From: Alkalihalobacillus alcalophilus ATCC 27647 = CGMCC 1.3604
GTDB lineage: Bacteria; Bacillota; Bacilli; Bacillales; Bacillaceae_D
DNA length: 64,000 bases
Direction of reading: 5' to 3'
NCBI RefSeq assembly: GCF_000292245.2
Contig: NZ_ALPT02000004.1
Span: forward strand, 28,795 to 92,794
The notes under the pieces were generated by a model. The model did not search any database. It saw nothing but the letters and a program-made list of their open reading frames with translations, and had not been told where the DNA came from. Each line of letters starts with the position of its first letter. Positions within the stretch are counted from its first letter, which is position 1. A program made the translations under genes and the position numbers. Below, piece by piece: positions 1 through 8,904 of this stretch.

Positions 1-444
1 AGAGAGCGGTATGCAATCGAAGTGGAGTTGTCCGATTTATATAACATTCTTTGTATCATTTCTCTTGGAGATACCGTAGAAAAAACGGCAAAGCTTGTAG
101 ATGCCCTTACTCAGCTTTCTTTAGAAACAAGTGATACATCCCGGGAACAGAAAGAAATAAAAGTTTACGTCCCTAGAATTCCGACACTTGCTCTTTCACC
201 CCGTGATGCTTTTTATGCAGAAACAGAAGTCATTCCTTTCTCAAAATCAGCTGGTAGAATCATTGCAGAATTTATTATGGTCTACCCACCTGGTATTCCG
301 ATTTTAATTCCTGGGGAAATTATCGCGGAAGAAAATCTTGCCTATATTGAGGAAAACATTAAAGAAGGTTTACCTGTTCAAGGTCCAGAAGATGGAACCT
401 TCCAAACAATTCGAGTCATTAAAGAATTTGAAGCTATTAAATAA
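1..444 (+). CDS. speA: Arginine decarboxylase (SpeA-type), C-terminal part
   Basis: This is the C-terminal end of an Orn/Lys/Arg decarboxylase. The frame is open from base 1, so the gene starts before the window. The first residues (ERYAIEVEL) match the start of the C-terminal domain of this PLP-enzyme family, and motifs such as MVYPPGIPILIPGE are typical of its end. The family decarboxylates arginine (to agmatine) or lysine. SpeA is preferred because in B. subtilis speA lies next to sr1 and the pdh operon, and the same neighbours follow here. The PLP-binding domain is outside the window, so substrate specificity cannot be judged. A strong terminator follows the stop codon. Confidence 0.85.
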   Translation, partial: RERYAIEVELSDLYNILCIISLGDTVEKTAKLVDALTQLSLETSDTSREQKEIKVYVPRIPTLALSPRDAFYAETEVIPFSKSAGRIIAEFIMVYPPGIPILIPGEIIAEENLAYIEENIKEGLPVQGPEDGTFQTIRVIKEFEAIK

Positions 445-454
445 ACGAAGAAAT

Positions 455-504
455 GAGCTGTTCCATTAAGGTTAATAAGTGACCTTTATTGGTACAGCTT
501 TTTT
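455..504 (+). terminator. Rho-independent terminator of speA
   Basis: AGCTGT and ACAGCT arms enclose a long imperfect stem and are followed by a run of T. It begins about 10 bases after the speA stop codon. Confidence 0.8.
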
Positions 505-524
505 GTTATTGATTTTACTTTATT

Positions 525-1080
525 CGCACCGTAATTTCCGCTCCCCATCTTTTTCATTACCTATTCCCTTTTTTTCGCACCGTAATTTCGATCTCCCAAC
601 TTTTTCATTACCTATTCCTTTTTATCCGCACCGTAATTTCGCTGCCCCACCTTCTTCATTACCTATTCTCTTTTTTTCGCACTGTAATTTCGATCTCCCA
701 TCTTTTTCATTACCTATTTCCTTTTATTCGCACCGTAATTTCGATCTCCCACCTTTTTCATAACCTATTCCTTTTTATCTGCACCGTAATTCCCGCTCCC
801 CATCTTTTTCATTACCTATTCCTTTTTATCCGCACCGTAATTCCCGCTCCCCAACTTTTTCATTACCTATTCCTTTTTATCCGCACCGTAATTTCGATCT
901 CCCAACTTTTTCATTACCTATTCCTTTTTATCCGCACCGTAATTTCTGCTCCCCATCTTTTTCATTACCTATTCCTTTTTATCCGCACCGTAATTTCCGC
1001 TCTTCACCTTTTTCATTACCTATTCCTTTTTATCCGCACCGTAATTTCGCTCTCCCACCTTTTTCATTACCTATTCCCGC
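525..1080. repeat. Tandem array, 51-bp unit, 11 copies
   Basis: The start of the unit (CGCACCGTAAT) recurs at 525, 576, 627, 678, 729, 780, 831, 882, 933, 984 and 1035, so the spacing is exactly 51 bp throughout. Each unit also carries the block CTTTTTCATTACCTATT. Variation is concentrated in a few positions between these blocks. Because 51 is divisible by 3, long reading frames run through the array, but none has a ribosome binding site at its start. It lies between the 3' ends of two convergent genes. A related array with the same period is at 61577-61795. Confidence 0.95.
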
Positions 1081-1106
1081 CTATCCACGGCCCCTTCATT
1101 GGCTTC

Positions 1107-1157
1107 AAAAAAATCGACACTACGATGGTCAGGTCTCCTAACCATAGCAATGTCGAT
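1107..1157 (-). terminator. Terminator of the SR1-type RNA, overlapping the SR1P stop codon
   Basis: On the minus strand a 17-bp stem with two G-U pairs and one mismatch (arms 1141-1157 and 1113-1129) is followed by seven T. The 5' arm lies inside the last codons of the SR1P peptide gene. A coding RNA that ends in its own terminator is the known layout of SR1, a dual-function small RNA. The RNA start was not located. Confidence 0.8.
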
Positions 1158-1293
1158 TTCCCATTAATCGTTTTTTACTTGTTTTTTGGCAGTGGCTGCA
1201 ATGAGAGCACTTCACATAAACTTTTGTCACTTTTTCGGATTCGAAAGCCATAATTGATTCGTGACAGGTTTGACAAATGATAGTTCCTAACAT
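1138..1293 (-). CDS. sr1P: SR1P, GapA-binding peptide of the SR1 small RNA
   Basis: This 51-residue peptide begins MLGTIICQTCHESIMAFE and keeps the SR1P pattern: GTI, CxxC, then FE..KVT and a second Cys group (CSHCSHC). In B. subtilis SR1P is translated from the regulatory RNA SR1, binds GapA and modulates its interaction with RNase J1. SR1 also base-pairs with ahrC mRNA. The B. subtilis sr1 gene lies between pdhD and speA, and the same flanking genes are seen here. The ATG at 1293 is preferred over the in-frame ATG at 1302 because GAGGAG sits nine bases before it. The C-terminal tail is longer than the usual 39 or so residues and overlaps the terminator. Confidence 0.85.
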   Translation of the reverse strand: MLGTIICQTCHESIMAFESEKVTKVYVKCSHCSHCQKTSKKRLMGNRHCYG

Positions 1294-1318
1294 CACAATC
1301 ATCTCCTCAATCCTTTTT

Positions 1319-1332
1319 GTAAGCGCTTCAAA
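1319..1332. promoter_or_regulatory. CRE-like site upstream of SR1P
   Basis: TTGAAGCGCTTACA (minus strand) matches 12 of 14 positions of the CcpA site consensus TGWAARCGYTWNCW. It lies 26 bases upstream of the SR1P start. B. subtilis sr1 is controlled by CcpN and CcpA, so a site here makes sense. I found no good CcpN box next to it. Confidence 0.45.
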
Positions 1333-1375
1333 CCACTGTATACCTTATGTTGTATCACTCATATTTAGACTTCAT

Positions 1376-2227
1376 TTATTTGATTTCTTTCGGATTCACC
1401 ATTTTATACCCTTTTTCCTGTAAACCATTTATGATATCAGTCAATGCTTCTGCCGTCCATGCTCGATCATGCATAAGCAGGTTCGCTCCATTTTGCAGTT
1501 CTTTTGCATTCACCATAATATCTGTTAAAGCATCTGCATTTTGATAATTACTTTCCCAATCATACCCGTAAGTCCAATTCATTAAAGTCATCTGTTCATC
1601 AGCAACGACTTCACGTGCATAATCCGTATTTGCTCCAAATGGGGCCCTAAAAAACCTTGGCCGTTCACCAATTATCTCTTCTACTAATTCATTCAATTCA
1701 ACAATCTCATTTTTTTGTTCTTCTTCACTAATTTGCTGTAAGTTCGGATGTGTCATCGTATGGTTACCAATTTCAAAGCCCATCTCATAAATTTCTTTTA
1801 ATTTATCACGTCCAGCCTCATCCATAATAAAGTGACCATTCACAAAAAAGATCGCTGGTACTTCTAACTTTTTTAAGTTTTTTGCCATCTCGATTGAATA
1901 GTTATCAGGTGCATCATCAATTGTTATTAACACAACGTTCTCATCTGCCCCCATTCCCTCAATCGGTTGAACAGCTGATGTTGTTGCATTAATGGTGTAT
2001 TTTTTCTCTATTTTCTCAATAACTTCTTGGCTTTGTTTCTCTTCCACATCATCTTCCCCTTCAGACTCATGATCATGTGACTCCTCTTCCTCTACTTCAC
2101 CCTCTTGTTCCCTTTCATTTTCCGCAACCTCGTCCGCTGGCTCCGTACTCTCGAATCGGGTTGTATCCGCATCATCTCCACACCCAACCAACAAAATGAG
2201 CCCTAATAAACAAACAATCTTTTTCAT
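1376..2227 (-). CDS. Polysaccharide deacetylase lipoprotein
   Basis: This is a NodB-fold (carbohydrate esterase 4) deacetylase on the outer face of the membrane. A short signal peptide ends in the lipobox LVGC (Cys16). A very acidic Glu/Asp/His-rich linker of about 55 residues follows, then the catalytic domain: TIDDAPDN (Asp104-Asp105), HTMTH (metal ligands His156 and His160), RAPFG (Arg194) and LMHD (His253). The likely substrate is peptidoglycan or another acetylated wall glycan. The ATG at 2227 is chosen because AAAGGG lies nine bases upstream; an in-frame TTG three codons earlier is less likely. The acidic linker suits a surface protein of an alkaliphile, which is an inference. Confidence 0.85.
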   Translation of the reverse strand: MKKIVCLLGLILLVGCGDDADTTRFESTEPADEVAENEREQEGEVEEEESHDHESEGEDDVEEKQSQEVIEKIEKKYTINATTSAVQPIEGMGADENVVLITIDDAPDNYSIEMAKNLKKLEVPAIFFVNGHFIMDEAGRDKLKEIYEMGFEIGNHTMTHPNLQQISEEEQKNEIVELNELVEEIIGERPRFFRAPFGANTDYAREVVADEQMTLMNWTYGYDWESNYQNADALTDIMVNAKELQNGANLLMHDRAWTAEALTDIINGLQEKGYKMVNPKEIK

Positions 2228-2345
2228 TTCGTTCAACCCTTTCGAATTTGTCCATAATTATGTGATTCATGAAGAAAATGTATAATTTATTCCCTTTACC
2301 CCGATACTAACTGCCGTATTCAATTATAACATTTAAGGAGTTACT

Positions 2346-3401
2346 ATGAGAATAAAATGGCCGATCGGTAGACGTATCATCAAAACAGGAGTTGCCGTAT
2401 TTATCACAGCAATTTTATGTCATACGATGAACCTATCTGCTTCTTTTGCGATTATTACGGCGATAGTTACCATTGAACCGACCGTTCATGCCTCAATAAA
2501 AAAAGGGCTGATTCGATTACCAGCGGCTGCGATTGGTGCTTGTTTTGCCGTTTTATGTGATATTTTATTTGGTGAAACAGCCTTAACCTATGCCTTAATC
2601 GCTATTTTTACACTTACAACCTGTGCCTCTTTAAAACTAGATCCATCTACCCTTGTCGCTACATTAACTGCAACAGCGATGGTGCCTGGAATGGTGGATG
2701 TAAGCATTCTTGATGTCCTTTGGCGAGTTACAGGTTCTTTTATTGGCATAACAGTCTCAACATTCATTAATTTCTTAATTTTACCACCAAAATTCGGTCC
2801 ACTTCTTGTTCAGCGAATCGATGAGATTAGTGACCATATCGGTACTAGTATACAATCTATGATGCTCAATTTGCTGGATTCTGATCAAGAGCCTCGAGAA
2901 AGAATTGATACATATAAAAAAATCTCCGAAAAAATACATGATGGCTACCAACTATCATCCTTTCAAAATGATGAATGGAGGTATCGAACATCTTCTGAAC
3001 ATGAAAGACGCTCTTTTGATTATTTGCATAAGAAACTAGATCATTTAAACCATTTAGTCATTCATTTAGGCAAAATTGCCCATCTTCGCTTGAATCAGCC
3101 TATCAGTGTTCAAGAAAAAACATACATAATGGATACAATCCAAGCATTTGCTGACATCTTAAAGGATCCGTTCCACCAAATCGACACGTCGGTTATCGTT
3201 AAAGTGAATCAGCTGTCTCCTCTAGCAGCAAACAATCAGAATATGTCACCTAAAACCATTGAAATACTCTATTATGAACTTCAATCTATTTATGTATTAT
3301 TACAAGAACTTGCTCAAATAACAAAGGATGAAAGGCAGTATTCATTTGAAGAAGAACAATACCCTGCCTATATTTTTCAAAAAAACTGGCAATATGATTA
3401 A
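2346..3401 (+). CDS. Aromatic acid exporter (ArAE/FUSC-like) family membrane protein
   Basis: A 351-residue protein. The N-terminal half (about 150 residues) has several hydrophobic segments with the family pattern FAIITAIVTIEPTV and a LPAAAIGACFAV stretch. The C-terminal half is soluble and largely helical. This layout is that of the ArAE_1 family, known in B. subtilis from YqjA and YgaE. The transported substrate is not known, and export is inferred from the family name only. An AAGGAG ribosome binding site sits five bases before the ATG. It is divergent from the deacetylase, with about 118 bp between start codons. Confidence 0.75.
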   Translation: MRIKWPIGRRIIKTGVAVFITAILCHTMNLSASFAIITAIVTIEPTVHASIKKGLIRLPAAAIGACFAVLCDILFGETALTYALIAIFTLTTCASLKLDPSTLVATLTATAMVPGMVDVSILDVLWRVTGSFIGITVSTFINFLILPPKFGPLLVQRIDEISDHIGTSIQSMMLNLLDSDQEPRERIDTYKKISEKIHDGYQLSSFQNDEWRYRTSSEHERRSFDYLHKKLDHLNHLVIHLGKIAHLRLNQPISVQEKTYIMDTIQAFADILKDPFHQIDTSVIVKVNQLSPLAANNQNMSPKTIEILYYELQSIYVLLQELAQITKDERQYSFEEEQYPAYIFQKNWQYD

Positions 3402-3583
3402 CTAACCTTAAAGAAAAAGGGATCACGATCAAATGTTGAATTCCTTTTTCTTTTTTCAATATCTACTTCCATATTTCTATTTGATTACATTTCGATTACC
3501 TAAGCCATTTTAAGGTTTTAATCATGCTAAAATAATTCGTATCTTAACAATTATTTTAAAAAAATAAATGGGATGTGACAAGC

Positions 3584-4015
3584 TTGAAAAAGACTAACGT
3601 AATAATTATTTTCTTCTTCTCTAGTATTCTATTATCAGCTTGTTCGACAGGTTTTTTAAAAGCAAATTCACCTATCAATCATGATGTCGGCCAGCATATG
3701 ACCGTATTATTTTCTGATTCATCGAATATAAAAAAAGAAGACAACTATTATGATGCGATATTAGAGTTTCAATCAGAAAACCCTGAACAGACTCAACCTT
3801 TTATGATTATCGATTCTGATGAACGCGACATTGTCCGCTATTACGACGTTCAAGTATTCCCTACGATGATCGTTTTAAATGGCGGATCAGAACAGTTACG
3901 AATGGAAGGTGTACAATCTAAGGATGAAATTGTCACAACCTTGAAGGAAGCTCTAAAGATGCAAGTCCATAATGAATCTATTAGCTTTTTATCATTAAAA
4001 AAACACCTACCCTAG
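3584..4015 (+). CDS. Small lipoprotein with a thioredoxin-like fold lacking CxxC
   Basis: About 143 residues. A signal peptide ends in the lipobox LLSAC (Cys20). The mature part has a YYDVQVFPTMIVL segment, which looks like the cis-proline strand of a thioredoxin fold. No CxxC pair is present, so it is probably not a redox enzyme. The TTG start at 3584 is preferred, since GGGA lies ten bases upstream. A GTG at 3575 in the same frame is too close to that site. The gene ends in a terminator shared with pdhD. The function is unknown. Confidence 0.6.
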   Translation: MKKTNVIIIFFFSSILLSACSTGFLKANSPINHDVGQHMTVLFSDSSNIKKEDNYYDAILEFQSENPEQTQPFMIIDSDERDIVRYYDVQVFPTMIVLNGGSEQLRMEGVQSKDEIVTTLKEALKMQVHNESISFLSLKKHLP

Positions 4016-4049
4016 AAACATATGATGTTCCTTTGGGTAGGTGTTTTTT
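3998..4049. terminator. Bidirectional terminator between the lipoprotein gene and pdhD
   Basis: AAAACACCTACCC pairs with GGGTAGGTGTTTT across a 22-base loop, with A and T runs on both sides, so it can end transcription in both directions. Confidence 0.85.
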
Positions 4050-4054
4050 ATTTA

Positions 4055-5464
4055 TTATTTTACAATGTGAATTGGAGTGCCTAAAGCAACTTCTGCTGTT
4101 TCCATTGTAATTTCACCTAATGATGGGTGAGCATGGATTGTTAAAGCAATATCTTCAGCTGTCATTCCAGCTTCAATTGCTAATCCAACTTCTGAAATCA
4201 TATCAGATGCACTTGCTCCAGCAATTTGAGCACCTAACACTAGGCCGTCCTCTTTACGAGTGATTAGTTTCATAAAACCATCTGTCTCATTTAAAGAAAG
4301 AGCACGTCCATTTGCAGCAAATGGGAATTTAGCAACAACTACATCGTAGCCAGCTTCTTTTGCCTCTTTTTCGTTGTAACCAACAGTAGCTAATTCTGGA
4401 TCAGAGAAGACAACTGCAGGAATAGCTAAGTAATCGACCTCTGATTTTTCACCAGCAATCGCTTCTGCTGCAATTTTTCCTTCATAAGAAGCTTTATGAG
4501 CTAATGCTAAACCTTCAACAACATCACCAATCGCAAAAATATTGCTTACATTTGTACGGCATTGTTTGTCTACTTTAATTAAACCACGGTCCGTCATTTC
4601 AACACCAATTTGCTCTAAACCAAGCTCATCTGTGTTAGGTCTACGTCCAACTGTTACTAGTACATAGTCCGCTTCAAAAACTTCTTCTTTTCCTTTAATT
4701 TCAGCTGTTACTTTGACGCCATCCGTCGTTTCTTCAACACCTTTAGCTAATGCTTCCGTATGGAATGTTACGCCGTTTTTCTTTAATCGTTTTTCAACAA
4801 GTTTAGCCATTTGTTTTTCGAAACCAGGTAAGACTTGCTTTCCACCTTCAAGTACAACAACTTCTGAACCAAGGTTAGAAAGTGCACCTGTTAATTCAAT
4901 GCCGATGTACCCTCCACCAATAACGACTAACTTTTTAGGTACTTCTTTAAGAGCTAGGGCACCTGTCGAGTTAATCACACGATCCGTATATTTAAAAGAA
5001 GGTAATTCAATTGGACGTGAGCCAGTTGCAATAATACAATTTTTGAAATTGTATGTTTGTGAACTCTTATCATCCATAATACGAACAGAATTCTCTGATG
5101 CAAAGTATGCTTCACCTTGAACAAGCTCTACTTTGTTTCCTTTTAAAAGTCCCTTAACTCCACCAGTTAACTTATCTACAACGCTTGCTTTCCATTCTTG
5201 GACTTTTTCGAAGTTCACAGAAACATTTTCTGCTACGATTCCGATTTCATCTGAATGTTTAGCGCTATGGAATTTATGACCAGCATTAATTAACGCTTTT
5301 GAAGGAATACAACCTACGTTTAAACAAACGCCTCCAACTGTTGCTTTTTCTACAACAGTTACGGATTGTCCCAGTTGTGCTGCACGAATAGCTGCTACAT
5401 ATCCTCCTGGGCCTGAACCAATAACTAGTGTGTCTACCTCTTTTGCGAAATCACCAACAACCAT
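4055..5464 (-). CDS. pdhD: Dihydrolipoamide dehydrogenase, E3 of pyruvate dehydrogenase
   Basis: This 469-residue flavoprotein reoxidises dihydrolipoamide on E2 and passes electrons to NAD. It has the FAD-binding GSGPGG (residues 16-21), the redox pair in GGVCLNVGC (Cys47 and Cys52), an NAD-binding GGGYIG motif, AIGDV for the FAD ribityl chain, and HAHPSLGE near the end with the catalytic His-Glu pair. Length is normal. It is the last gene of the pdhABCD operon and starts three bases after the pdhC stop codon. It may also serve other 2-oxoacid dehydrogenases. Confidence 0.97.
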   Translation of the reverse strand: MVVGDFAKEVDTLVIGSGPGGYVAAIRAAQLGQSVTVVEKATVGGVCLNVGCIPSKALINAGHKFHSAKHSDEIGIVAENVSVNFEKVQEWKASVVDKLTGGVKGLLKGNKVELVQGEAYFASENSVRIMDDKSSQTYNFKNCIIATGSRPIELPSFKYTDRVINSTGALALKEVPKKLVVIGGGYIGIELTGALSNLGSEVVVLEGGKQVLPGFEKQMAKLVEKRLKKNGVTFHTEALAKGVEETTDGVKVTAEIKGKEEVFEADYVLVTVGRRPNTDELGLEQIGVEMTDRGLIKVDKQCRTNVSNIFAIGDVVEGLALAHKASYEGKIAAEAIAGEKSEVDYLAIPAVVFSDPELATVGYNEKEAKEAGYDVVVAKFPFAANGRALSLNETDGFMKLITRKEDGLVLGAQIAGASASDMISEVGLAIEAGMTAEDIALTIHAHPSLGEITMETAEVALGTPIHIVK

Positions 5465-5467
5465 TTC

Positions 5468-6748
5468 TTACCCCTCCATTAATAATAATTGTGGATCGTT
5501 TAACAAACGCTTAACATGGTTTAAGGCATTTTGAGCTGTCACTCCATCAATTAGACGGTGGTCATAACTGATAGATAGTGCAAGTACAGGTGCCGCTACA
5601 ATTTCACCGTTTTGAACAACTGCTTTTTCTTCAATACGGCCAATTCCTAAAATAGCTACTTCAGGATGATTGATAACTGGCGTAAACCATAAACCACGTG
5701 CAGAACCTACATTCGAAATTGTTGCACTTCCGCCTTTCATTTCCGCACTGCTTAATTTAGCATCACGAGCTTTTGCTGCTAAATCGTTAATTTCATCTGC
5801 TAATACGAAGATTGATTTACGGTCAGCGTCTTTGATGACTGGTACGAACAATCCGTGTTCAGTATCTGCTGCAATACCTATATTAAAGTATTTTTTATAT
5901 ACGATCTCTTCATTTGCATCATCAATAGAAGCATTTAATACAGGATATTTACGCAACGCAGATGTTAAAGCTTTAACAACATAAGGTAAGTACGTTAACT
6001 TTGTACCTTGTGCCGCTGCTATTTCCTTGTATTGTTTTCTATGTGCAACAAGTGCTGAAACTTCAACCTCATCCATATGTGTAACATGTGGTGCTGTATG
6101 TTTCGAGTTAACCATTGCTTTGGCAATTGCTTTACGAACACCTTTTAATGGAACACGCTCTTCTAACTCACCAACCGGGATAGAAACAGGTGCAGATTTT
6201 TTCGTTTCAGTAGAAGTTGCCACTTCTTCTGATGATGTGTCTTCAGATGCTGTTTCTTGGCTACCGCCATTTAAGAATGTATCAATATCTTCTTTTAAGA
6301 CACGACCATTTTTACCAGAACCTGAAACTTTTTTAATATTGACATCCTTATCACGTGCATATTTACGAACAGAAGGCATCGCAATTACACGAGCATTATC
6401 ATCTGAATCTGACTCAGTTGATGCTGCAGGAGTCTTCGTTGCTTCTTCTTTTTTCTCTTCTTTAGGCTCTTCCTTTGCTTCTTCAGCTGGTGCAGCTTCT
6501 TCCTCATAGCCTTCGGCGTCAATTGTTAAAAGAACATCACCAACAATACTAACCGTTCCTTCTTCCACTTTTAGCTCAAGAACTTTTCCATCTACTGGAG
6601 AAGGAATTTCTACAACTGCTTTATCATTTTGCACTTCTAAAAGTATATCATCTTCTTTTACTTCGTCACCAGCTTTAACGAACCATTTTACGATTTCGCC
6701 TTCATGGATACCTTCACCAATATCCGGCAATTTAAACTCATATGCCAC
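5468..6748 (-). CDS. pdhC: Dihydrolipoamide acetyltransferase, E2 of pyruvate dehydrogenase
   Basis: A 426-residue core subunit that takes acetyl groups from E1 and moves them to coenzyme A. One lipoyl domain (residues 1-80) has the lipoylated lysine in VQNDKAVV (Lys43). An acidic Ala/Glu/Ser linker follows, then the peripheral subunit-binding domain (PSVRKYARDKDV), a second linker, and the catalytic domain with DHRLIDG (His397). The start is a GTG at 6748 with AAGGGAGG eight bases upstream, giving the expected N-terminus AYEFKLPDIGEG. The longer frame upstream has no family similarity. Confidence 0.97.
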   Translation of the reverse strand: MAYEFKLPDIGEGIHEGEIVKWFVKAGDEVKEDDILLEVQNDKAVVEIPSPVDGKVLELKVEEGTVSIVGDVLLTIDAEGYEEEAAPAEEAKEEPKEEKKEEATKTPAASTESDSDDNARVIAMPSVRKYARDKDVNIKKVSGSGKNGRVLKEDIDTFLNGGSQETASEDTSSEEVATSTETKKSAPVSIPVGELEERVPLKGVRKAIAKAMVNSKHTAPHVTHMDEVEVSALVAHRKQYKEIAAAQGTKLTYLPYVVKALTSALRKYPVLNASIDDANEEIVYKKYFNIGIAADTEHGLFVPVIKDADRKSIFVLADEINDLAAKARDAKLSSAEMKGGSATISNVGSARGLWFTPVINHPEVAILGIGRIEEKAVVQNGEIVAAPVLALSISYDHRLIDGVTAQNALNHVKRLLNDPQLLLMEG

Positions 6749-6828
6749 TTTTAGTGCCTCCCTTATCATACATTTAGTTTGGCGAAGAGGAAAGCAATAA
6801 ACGACTTTCCTCTTCAAAAAATTTTTTA

Positions 6829-7806
6829 TTAGAAATTAACGACTTTATTTACTGCATCAACGATATCTTTGTGGTCAGGTAACCAAGAATCTTCCATTGC
6901 AGCGAATGGATATACGGTATCAGGTGCTGTTACACGTAATACAGGAGCCTCAAGGCTTAAAATTGCACGTTCCGTAATTTCTGCTACTACGTTTGCAGCA
7001 ATCCCTGCTTGCTTTTGTGCTTCTTGTACAACAATCGCACGGTTTGTTTTCTCAACAGAAGCGATGATCGTATCGATATCTAATGGACTAACCGTCATTA
7101 AATCGATTACTTCAACATCGACACCGTCTTTTTCTAATTCTTCTGCTGCTTTTAATGAAGCGTGAACCATTGCTCCATAAGTAATAATCGTTACATCTTT
7201 ACCTTCGCGTTTAATATCCGCTTTTCCTAATTCGATTGTGTACTCTTCTTCAGGAACTTCTGCACGGAATGAACGGTATAATTTCATGTGCTCTAAGAAT
7301 ACAACTGGATCGTTGTCACGGATTGAAGCAATTAATAAACCTTTTGCATCATAAGGAGTAGATGGAATAACGACTTTTAAACCTGGAGTTTGAGCCATTA
7401 ATCCTTCTAAGCTATCCGCATGCATTTCCGGTGTTTTAACTCCTCCACCAAATGGTGAACGAACCGTGATTGGAGTTGTTTGCGTTCCACCAGAACGGTA
7501 ACGCCAGCGGCTCATTTGACCAGCTACCGAATCCATTACTTCAAATAAGAAACCGAAGAATTGGATTTCCATAACTGGACGGAAGCCTGTAATCCCTAGT
7601 CCAATTGCTAAACCACCAATACCAGACTCAGCTAATGGTGTATCAAATACACGATCTTCACCGAATTCTTTTTGTAAGCCTTCCGTTGCACGGAATACTC
7701 CACCATTTTGACCGACATCTTCCCCAAAAATTAGGACATCTTCATTCTTTTTAAGCTCATTACGCATTGCATCCGTAATCGCTTGAATCATTGTCATTTG
7801 CGCCAT
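6829..7806 (-). CDS. pdhB: Pyruvate dehydrogenase E1 beta subunit
   Basis: A 325-residue subunit of the thiamine-diphosphate-dependent E1 that decarboxylates pyruvate and acetylates E2. It has the transketolase-like fold with the motifs FGEDVGQNGGVFRATEGL, FDTPLAESGIGG and EIQFFGF, and the C-terminal swivel domain ending near AMEDSWLPDHKDI. Length and termini are normal. It lies between pdhA (three bases between the genes) and pdhC (about 80 bases), inside one operon. Confidence 0.97.
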   Translation of the reverse strand: MAQMTMIQAITDAMRNELKKNEDVLIFGEDVGQNGGVFRATEGLQKEFGEDRVFDTPLAESGIGGLAIGLGITGFRPVMEIQFFGFLFEVMDSVAGQMSRWRYRSGGTQTTPITVRSPFGGGVKTPEMHADSLEGLMAQTPGLKVVIPSTPYDAKGLLIASIRDNDPVVFLEHMKLYRSFRAEVPEEEYTIELGKADIKREGKDVTIITYGAMVHASLKAAEELEKDGVDVEVIDLMTVSPLDIDTIIASVEKTNRAIVVQEAQKQAGIAANVVAEITERAILSLEAPVLRVTAPDTVYPFAAMEDSWLPDHKDIVDAVNKVVNF

Positions 7807-7809
7807 TGG

Positions 7810-8904
7810 TTATTTCGACTCCTTTGCTGTATATTCTTCCATTTGCTCACGAAGATTAGCTGGGAGTTGTTCGAACATAACACCGATGATATCCGTTACT
7901 TTTTGCTTCGGAGCAGAGTCAGCTTCTTTAATTGCTGCTTTAATATCTTCTTTTGCTTTTTCAACCACTTCATTTTCTTTTTCTTCGTTCCATAATTTTT
8001 TGCCTTCTAAGAACTTACGGAAACGGATTAATGGATCTTTTTTCGTCCATTCATCATCTAAATCAGAAGTACGGTAACGTGTTGGATCATCACCAGCCAT
8101 TGTATGTGGACCATAACGGTAAGTTAATGTCTCGATTAATGTCGGACCTTCACCGTTAAGAGCACGCTCACGAGCTTGCTTTGTCACAGTATAAACAGCT
8201 AAAACATCCATTCCGTCAACTTGAATTCCTTCGATACCAGCTGCCGTTGCTTTTTGAGCGATGGTTTTCGCTGCAGATTGTTTTTCAACTGGAACTGAAA
8301 TTGCAAAGCGGTTATTTTGAACAACGAAAATAGCAGGTACGTTAAAAGCACCAGCAAAGTTCATTCCTTCATAGAAATCCCCTTGAGAAGCTCCACCATC
8401 ACCTGTGTAAGTGATTGCAACGTTGTTTTTCCCTTTACGTTTTAGACCTAATGCAACCCCAGCCGTTTGGATAATTTGAGCACCAATAATGATTTGTGGC
8501 ACAACAATATTTAATCCTTCTGGGAATTTACCGCCGCCGATATGACCACGCGACCATAAAAATGCTTGGTGTAATGGTAAACCGTGGAATACGATTTGCG
8601 GAATATCACGATATCCAGGTAAAATCCAATCCTCTTTATCTAATGCAAAGTGAGTTCCAAGCATAGACGCTTCTTGACCAGCAACTGGTGCATAGAAACC
8701 TAAACGCCCTTGACGGTTTAATGAAATCGCACGTTGATCCCAAATGCGCGTATAAACCATTCTTCTCATTAATTCTTGTAACTCTTCATCACTTAGTTCA
8801 GGCATGGCTGCTTCATTTACAACTTCGCCCTCTTCATTCAAAATTTGAAATGTCTCAAACTTTCCTTCTACTTGCTCTAAAGTTTTTGTACTCACTACCT
8901 TCAC
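7810..8904 (-). CDS. pdhA: Pyruvate dehydrogenase E1 alpha subunit
   Basis: A 364-residue first gene of the pdh operon. It binds thiamine diphosphate through GDGGASQGDF (from residue 168) ending at NN (197-198), the classical motif of this family. The loop YRYGPHTMAGDDPTRYR, conserved in Gram-positive E1 alpha, is present. The start is not certain: GTG at 8904 has AAAGGG five bases upstream, and a second in-frame GTG at 8895 is possible. The upstream gene ykyA also precedes pdhA in B. subtilis. Confidence 0.96.
   Translation of the reverse strand: MKVVSTKTLEQVEGKFETFQILNEEGEVVNEAAMPELSDEELQELMRRMVYTRIWDQRAISLNRQGRLGFYAPVAGQEASMLGTHFALDKEDWILPGYRDIPQIVFHGLPLHQAFLWSRGHIGGGKFPEGLNIVVPQIIIGAQIIQTAGVALGLKRKGKNNVAITYTGDGGASQGDFYEGMNFAGAFNVPAIFVVQNNRFAISVPVEKQSAAKTIAQKATAAGIEGIQVDGMDVLAVYTVTKQARERALNGEGPTLIETLTYRYGPHTMAGDDPTRYRTSDLDDEWTKKDPLIRFRKFLEGKKLWNEEKENEVVEKAKEDIKAAIKEADSAPKQKVTDIIGVMFEQLPANLREQMEEYTAKESK

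Noticed and set aside
479..763. Reading frame with 17-residue repeats (HRNF...SLPIPF)
   Set aside because: It is a by-product of the 51-bp period, has no ribosome binding site and begins inside the speA terminator.
525..1080. CRISPR array
   Set aside because: Units are contiguous and similar over their full length, without unique spacers, and no cas genes are near.
4713..7165. Long plus-strand frames opposite the pdh genes
   Set aside because: They are antisense shadows of strongly conserved enzymes and lack family similarity and ribosome binding sites.
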